NCBI GenBank assembly: GCA_900555875.1
Contig: USNB01000024.1
Coordinates: 1-11,058 of the forward strand
Direction of reading: 5' to 3'
Origin: an uncultured Eubacteriales bacterium
GTDB lineage: Bacteria > Bacillota > Clostridia > Christensenellales > Pumilibacteraceae
DNA length: 11,058 nt
Shown: in pieces, positions 8,398 to 11,058 of the stretch
How the letters are laid out: each line of letters opens with the position of its first letter
Position numbering within the stretch: position 1 is the first letter of the stretch
Notes under the pieces: generated by a model
What the model was told of the DNA's origin: nothing
Seen by the model: the letters and a program-made list of their open reading frames with translations, nothing else
The model's database searches: none
Made by a program: the position numbers and the translations under genes

Positions 8398-8426
8398 ATT
8401 ATACTACCCGCTATGTCTTGTGTCAA
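8398..8426 (-). promoter_or_regulatory. Consensus promoter of the helicase operon
   Basis: Minus-strand TTGACA (8426-8421), exactly 17 bases, then TATAAT (8403-8398): a perfect sigma-A consensus at both hexamers. A small CTTG/CAAG dyad (8417-8427) overlaps the -35 box. Such a strong unmodified promoter implies substantial constitutive transcription unless a repressor acts. Confidence 0.85.
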
Positions 8427-8490
8427 GTATATTTTGTCATGTGAGATAGCTCAGGCAAAGCGGGGACTATAACGATCTCTTTATGTTATT

Positions 8491-8549
8491 TATGAGCATT
8501 CGGTAATGACGCTTAGGAACGTATCATGCTCATATGCCGCCATGATACG
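8491..8549. repeat. Two overlapping perfect 9-bp inverted repeats upstream of the HD gene
   Basis: CGTATCATG (8520-8528) pairs with CATGATACG (8541-8549) across 12 bases. In addition TATGAGCAT (8491-8499) pairs with ATGCTCATA (8526-8534) across 26 bases. The two pairings share bases 8526-8528 and so exclude each other if RNA forms. They lie 36 bases upstream of the -35 box of the HD gene and ~65 bases upstream of the divergent helicase promoter, outside both predicted transcripts, so binding sites for a dimeric regulator are the simplest reading. Nothing else is recognisable in 8427-8584. Confidence 0.55.
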
Positions 8550-8584
8550 CCGGGCTCTCAAAAATATCACGACGGCGGTCCCTC

Positions 8585-8613
8585 TTGACAAAGATATGTA
8601 TATATGGTAAAAT
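8585..8613 (+). promoter_or_regulatory. Promoter of the HD-domain gene (leaderless start)
   Basis: TTGACA (8585-8590), 17 bases, TAAAAT (8608-8613). The usual start point, seven bases past the -10 box, falls on position 8620, the A of the ATG of the HD-domain gene. No ribosome site is present, which agrees with a leaderless transcript. Confidence 0.82.
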
Positions 8614-8619
8614 GTGCAT

Positions 8620-9207
8620 ATGAACGCAAAAGACGAATTCCTCGATATTTTCGATAAACACATCACGCGGCAGGGCGCCGCGGAGCTGCGCAAATACCTG
8701 CTCGGGTCGGACTTTTTCACCGCGCCTGCGAGCGGGCGCTTCCATTGCTGCCATGCCGGCGGGCTTTGCGAGCACAGCATAAACGTATATAGGCGCATGC
8801 TTGCGATCGTTAAAGCGGAGTACGGCGAGGAATGGGAGAAAAAAGTCACGCACGAGAGCGTCGCGATATGCGCCCTGCTGCACGACGTGTGCAAAATAGA
8901 CTATTATAAAGAGGATATGCGCAACGTCAAGAACGAAAACGGCGAGTGGATCAAAGTACCGTACTATACCAAAGCGGAAAAGCTGCCTTACGGTCACGGC
9001 GAGAAATCGGTATATATCATCAACGGTTTTATACGTCTTACGCGCGCCGAAGCGCTCGCAATAAACTGGCACATGGGCGGCTTCGACGCCCGCAGCCGCG
9101 GCGGCGACTTTTCCATAAGCGAAGCGTACGCGAGCAATCCGCTCTGCGTGCTTCTGCACGTTGCGGATCTCGAAGCGACCTACCTCGACGAGGAGCGCGG
9201 CTCGTGA
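8620..9207 (+). CDS. HD-domain metal-dependent phosphohydrolase
   Basis: 195 residues. Metal-binding pattern of the HD superfamily: H42/H45 in FHCCHAGGLCEHS, H88-D89 in ALLHDVCK, further H126 (YGHGEKS) and H151 (INWHMGG), and the distal D183 (HVADLEATY). The layout resembles the HD domain of YhaM-type 3'-5' exoribonucleases and related Clostridial proteins, but the OB-fold part of YhaM is absent; substrate is unknown (a nucleotide or RNA end is likely). A GTG at 8614 is in frame but would lie upstream of the predicted transcription start, so the ATG at 8620 was chosen. Codons are clearly richer in G and C than in the helicase operon. No terminator is seen before the tRNA promoter. Confidence 0.9.
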   Translation: MNAKDEFLDIFDKHITRQGAAELRKYLLGSDFFTAPASGRFHCCHAGGLCEHSINVYRRMLAIVKAEYGEEWEKKVTHESVAICALLHDVCKIDYYKEDMRNVKNENGEWIKVPYYTKAEKLPYGHGEKSVYIINGFIRLTRAEALAINWHMGGFDARSRGGDFSISEAYASNPLCVLLHVADLEATYLDEERGS

Positions 9208-9252
9208 TACTTTTCACGCTCGGATTTTTTGCAAAAACAGGGCGAAAATCGC

Positions 9253-9304
9253 TTGACTAATCCACGCCCATTTGATATATTATATAAGCTGTCGGCGAAA
9301 GCCG
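9253..9304 (+). promoter_or_regulatory. Promoter of the tRNA-Ala/tRNA-Ile unit
   Basis: TTGACT (9253-9258), 17 bases, TATATT (9276-9281) in an A/T-rich setting. Transcription would begin near 9288, and a tight CGGC-GAAA-GCCG tetraloop hairpin (9293-9304) follows at once, ahead of the first tRNA. Confidence 0.75.
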
Positions 9305-9318
9305 CGCATGACTTACGT

Positions 9319-9394
9319 GGGGGTATAGCTCAGTTGGTAGAGCACCTGCCCTGCAAGCAGGGGGTCAAGAGTTCGAATCTCTTTACCTCCACCA
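9319..9394 (+). tRNA. tRNA-Ala (anticodon TGC)
   Basis: 76 bases including encoded CCA. Acceptor GGGGGTA pairs with TACCTCC (one G-U), D arm contains AGCTCAGTTGGTAGAGC, anticodon stem CCTGC/GCAGG encloses CCTGCAA with TGC at the anticodon, and the T loop is GTTCGAATC. All parts are intact. It is 21 bases upstream of tRNA-Ile and shares its promoter. Confidence 0.97.
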
Positions 9395-9415
9395 CTTTAT
9401 TATAAAGGTCATTAT

Positions 9416-9492
9416 AGAGATATAGCTCAGTTGGTTAGAGCACCACCCTGATAAGGTGGGGGTCGGTGGTTCGAGTCCACTTATCTCTACCA
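9416..9492 (+). tRNA. tRNA-Ile (anticodon GAT)
   Basis: 77 bases including encoded CCA. Acceptor AGAGATA pairs perfectly with TATCTCT, the D arm is AGCTCAGTTGGTTAGAGC, anticodon stem CCACC/GGTGG encloses CTGATAA with GAT, and the T loop is GTTCGAGTC. With tRNA-Ala(TGC) this is the pair normally lodged in 16S-23S spacers, but here order is Ala-Ile and no rRNA is adjacent. Confidence 0.97.
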
Positions 9493-9501
9493 GATCCGAT
9501 C

Positions 9502-9527
9502 AAAGGGCGCGACAAGAAGCGCCCTTT
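9502..9527 (+). terminator. Terminator after the tRNA pair
   Basis: AAAGGGCGC (9502-9510) and GCGCCCTTT (9519-9527) form a perfect 9-bp stem with an 8-base loop, ten bases after tRNA-Ile. The T run is short (TTTAAT), so some read-through into the HAD gene is likely. Confidence 0.7.
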
Positions 9528-9565
9528 AATCATAAATAAAATCCTTTTGCAGCGAGGGACCTGTT

Positions 9566-10267
9566 ATGATAAAAAACGTCATGTTCGATATGGACGGCAC
9601 GCTGATAGACTGCAACGCGCGGGCATTCATTCCCGTTTACGTCAAGGCGATAAAGGACAAATTCGGCGGAGAACTCGGCGGACTGATAGCAAAGGTCGCC
9701 ATAAGCGGCTCGGACGCCATGGTACATAACGACGGCTCGCGCACCAATCGCGAAGCCTTTATCGAGTACGCACGTCCGCTCATCCCCATGCCCATGGACG
9801 AATTCGAGCGAAAGATGACGGATTTCTACGAGAACGAATATCGAGCGGTATCGTCCGTCATAGCCGTCAAACCTGCCATGACCGAAGCCGTAAAAGAATT
9901 GAAAAAGCGCGGAAAGAAGCTGATAGTCACGACCAATCCGGTGTTTCCCCTTCCCGCTTTGCTGTTCAGACTGCGCAGCGGCGGTCACGATCCGAAGGAT
10001 TTCGACTTCGTGACGTCGTATGAGACGAGCAGTTACGCAAAACCGGAGCCGGGATATTATGCCGAAACGCTTCACCGCCTCTCGCTCCTGCCGGAAGAAA
10101 CTCTCATCGTGGGCAACGATTTCGCGGAGGACGTGTGTGCGGGCAAAACCGTCGGCATGAAAGCATATTATCTTACGGACGCGCCCATACCCGGCGGGGA
10201 CGAGAACGTAAAACCCGACTTCTCGGGCACGCAGGAAGAATTTCTCGCATTCGCAAAAACTTTATGA
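9566..10267 (+). CDS. HAD-superfamily hydrolase (phosphatase-like)
   Basis: 233 residues with all four HAD motifs: DMDGT (8-12; nucleophile D8 and acid/base D10), TTNP (122-125), the lysine of YAKPEP (K149) and GNDFAEDV (173-180; acidic D175 and D179). A helical cap sits between motifs I and II (about 14-105), as in C1-cap phosphatases of the phosphoglycolate phosphatase/beta-phosphoglucomutase type. Substrate cannot be told. GAGGGA lies seven bases before the ATG. It starts 38 bases after the tRNA terminator, and no separate clear promoter was seen, so it may depend on read-through. The gene ends just before a strong bidirectional terminator. Confidence 0.9.
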   Translation: MIKNVMFDMDGTLIDCNARAFIPVYVKAIKDKFGGELGGLIAKVAISGSDAMVHNDGSRTNREAFIEYARPLIPMPMDEFERKMTDFYENEYRAVSSVIAVKPAMTEAVKELKKRGKKLIVTTNPVFPLPALLFRLRSGGHDPKDFDFVTSYETSSYAKPEPGYYAETLHRLSLLPEETLIVGNDFAEDVCAGKTVGMKAYYLTDAPIPGGDENVKPDFSGTQEEFLAFAKTL

Positions 10268-10286
10268 GCACATGTGCATGAAACGC

Positions 10287-10317
10287 AAAAGCAGCGGAGC
10301 CGGGCTCCGCTGCTTTT
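10287..10317. terminator. Strong bidirectional intrinsic terminator
   Basis: AAAAGCAGCGGAGC (10287-10300) pairs perfectly with GCTCCGCTGCTTTT (10304-10317) around a 3-base loop, with T runs on both strands. It lies between the convergent HAD and GGGtGRT genes and should stop transcription from both sides. Confidence 0.95.
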
Positions 10318-10341
10318 TTGTTAACGCAATAATAATCGCGC

Positions 10342-11058
10342 TTACTTTTTCATTGCCTCTTCCACTGCGACCGCGCAGGAGACGGAAGCTCCGACCATGG
10401 GGTTGTTGCCCATGCCGATGAGGCCCATCATCTCCACGTGGGCAGGCACGGAGGAGGAGCCGGCGAACTGGGCGTCCGAGTGCATCCTGCCCATCGTGTC
10501 CGTCATACCGTAGGAAGCGGGACCGGCAGCCATGTTGTCCGGGTGAAGGGTACGGCCCGTACCGCCGCCGCTCGCGACGGAGAAGTACTTGACGCCCGCC
10601 TCGTTGCACTCCTTCTTATAAGTACCGGCAACGGGGTGCTGGAATCTCGTGGGGTTGGTGGAGTTACCCGTGATGGAAACGCCGACCTTTTCCAGCCACA
10701 TGATCTTGACGCCCTCGCGAACGTCGTCGGCGCCGTAGCAGCGCACTTTGGCGCGCTCGCCCGTGGAGTAAGGCGTCTCTTTCACGATGTCCACCTTGTC
10801 GTTGAAGTAATCCATCTTCGTCTGCACATATGTGAAGCCGTTGATACGAGAGATTATCATGGCGGCGTCCTTGCCCAGACCGTTGAGGATGACGCGGAGC
10901 GGGGTCTTGCGGACCTTGTTCGCGCTCTTTGCGATACCGATAGCGCCCTCAGCCGCAGCGAAGGACTCGTGACCGGCAAGGAAGCAGAAGCACTCGGTCT
11001 CCTCCTCGAGGAGCATCGCGGCAAGATTGCCGTGACCGAGACCGACCTTACGCTGCTC
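10342..11058 (-). CDS. GGGtGRT-family protein, C-terminal part (start beyond window)
   Basis: 238 codons are visible; the frame is open to the right edge (first residues EQRKVGLGHGNLAAM), so the start lies outside. The family signature is plain: SGGGTGRTLHPDNMAAG followed by SYGMTDTMGRMHSDAQFAG and a glycine/alanine-rich end (GMGNNPMVGASVSCAVAVEEAMKK). This is a conserved family named after that motif, common in anaerobic Bacillota, of unknown biochemical function and usually about 330 residues. An ATG at 11016 is internal, not the true start. Codon use is GC-rich, like the HD and HAD genes. It ends in TAA and shares the bidirectional terminator with the HAD gene. Confidence 0.9.
   Translation of the reverse strand, partial: EQRKVGLGHGNLAAMLLEEETECFCFLAGHESFAAAEGAIGIAKSANKVRKTPLRVILNGLGKDAAMIISRINGFTYVQTKMDYFNDKVDIVKETPYSTGERAKVRCYGADDVREGVKIMWLEKVGVSITGNSTNPTRFQHPVAGTYKKECNEAGVKYFSVASGGGTGRTLHPDNMAAGPASYGMTDTMGRMHSDAQFAGSSSVPAHVEMMGLIGMGNNPMVGASVSCAVAVEEAMKK

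Noticed and set aside
8413..8472. 19-codon frame starting ATG at 8413 in the divergent intergenic region
   Set aside because: No ribosome site, overlaps the helicase promoter on the other strand, and no coding-like composition.
8442..8478. AGATAGCTCAG, similar to the D-arm of the tRNA-Ile at 9416, as a possible tRNA remnant or attachment site
   Set aside because: Only nine bases match without interruption and no T arm or acceptor end follows; too short to separate from chance.
8490..9159. Long minus-strand frames opposite the HD-domain gene
   Set aside because: Shadows of a GC-rich gene whose plus-strand frame carries clear HD motifs; no ribosome site or promoter on the minus strand.

Overview
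The window looks like a chromosomal segment of a Bacillota (probably Clostridia) genome. The grounds are strong AGGAGG-type ribosome sites, textbook TTGACA/TATAAT promoters, CCA-encoding tRNAs, a GGGtGRT-family protein and a YhaM-like HD-domain protein. The assignment is inference from gene content; no taxon can be named from sequence reading alone.

Left part (1-2262, all on the minus strand): the 5' ~1.4 kb of a 23S rRNA gene runs off the left edge. It is preceded not by a 16S gene but by its own strong promoter (TTGACA-N17-TAACAT with an A/T-tract UP-like element) and a ~170-base leader with hairpins and a boxA-like element. This is therefore a 23S gene unlinked from 16S. Upstream of it sits a small gene for a zinc-ribbon plus FtsK-gamma-like winged-helix protein with its own perfect promoter.

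Centre (2365-8426, minus strand): a visibly A/T-richer block of co-directional, tightly packed genes driven by one consensus promoter (TTGACA-N17-TATAAT). In transcription order they are a compact superfamily I (UvrD/Rep-like) helicase, a 612-aa unknown protein ending in a probable beta-sliding-clamp-binding motif (QLSMF), a 383-aa unknown protein with a Rossmann-like C-terminal domain, a Sel1-repeat plus SWIM-zinc-finger protein, and a three-helix membrane protein. The last two lie in the same reading frame and are separated only by a TAG codon, which falls inside a degenerate in-frame repeat, so they may be one 552-residue membrane-anchored protein. Spacing of 4 nt, an ATGA overlap and a 55-nt gap support an operon. 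I do not recognise this gene set as a known system; defence against foreign DNA or a replication/repair role is a guess from the helicase, the clamp motif and the island-like setting. A run of ten G sits right at the predicted transcription start.

Right part (8585-11058): GC-richer, housekeeping-like genes. An HD-domain phosphohydrolase appears to be transcribed as a leaderless mRNA from a perfect promoter, with a 9-bp dyad upstream. Then come tRNA-Ala(TGC) and tRNA-Ile(GAT), the pair usually found in the 16S-23S spacer but here in their own transcription unit. A HAD-family phosphatase follows, then a strong bidirectional terminator, and convergently the 3' part of a GGGtGRT-family gene that runs off the right edge.
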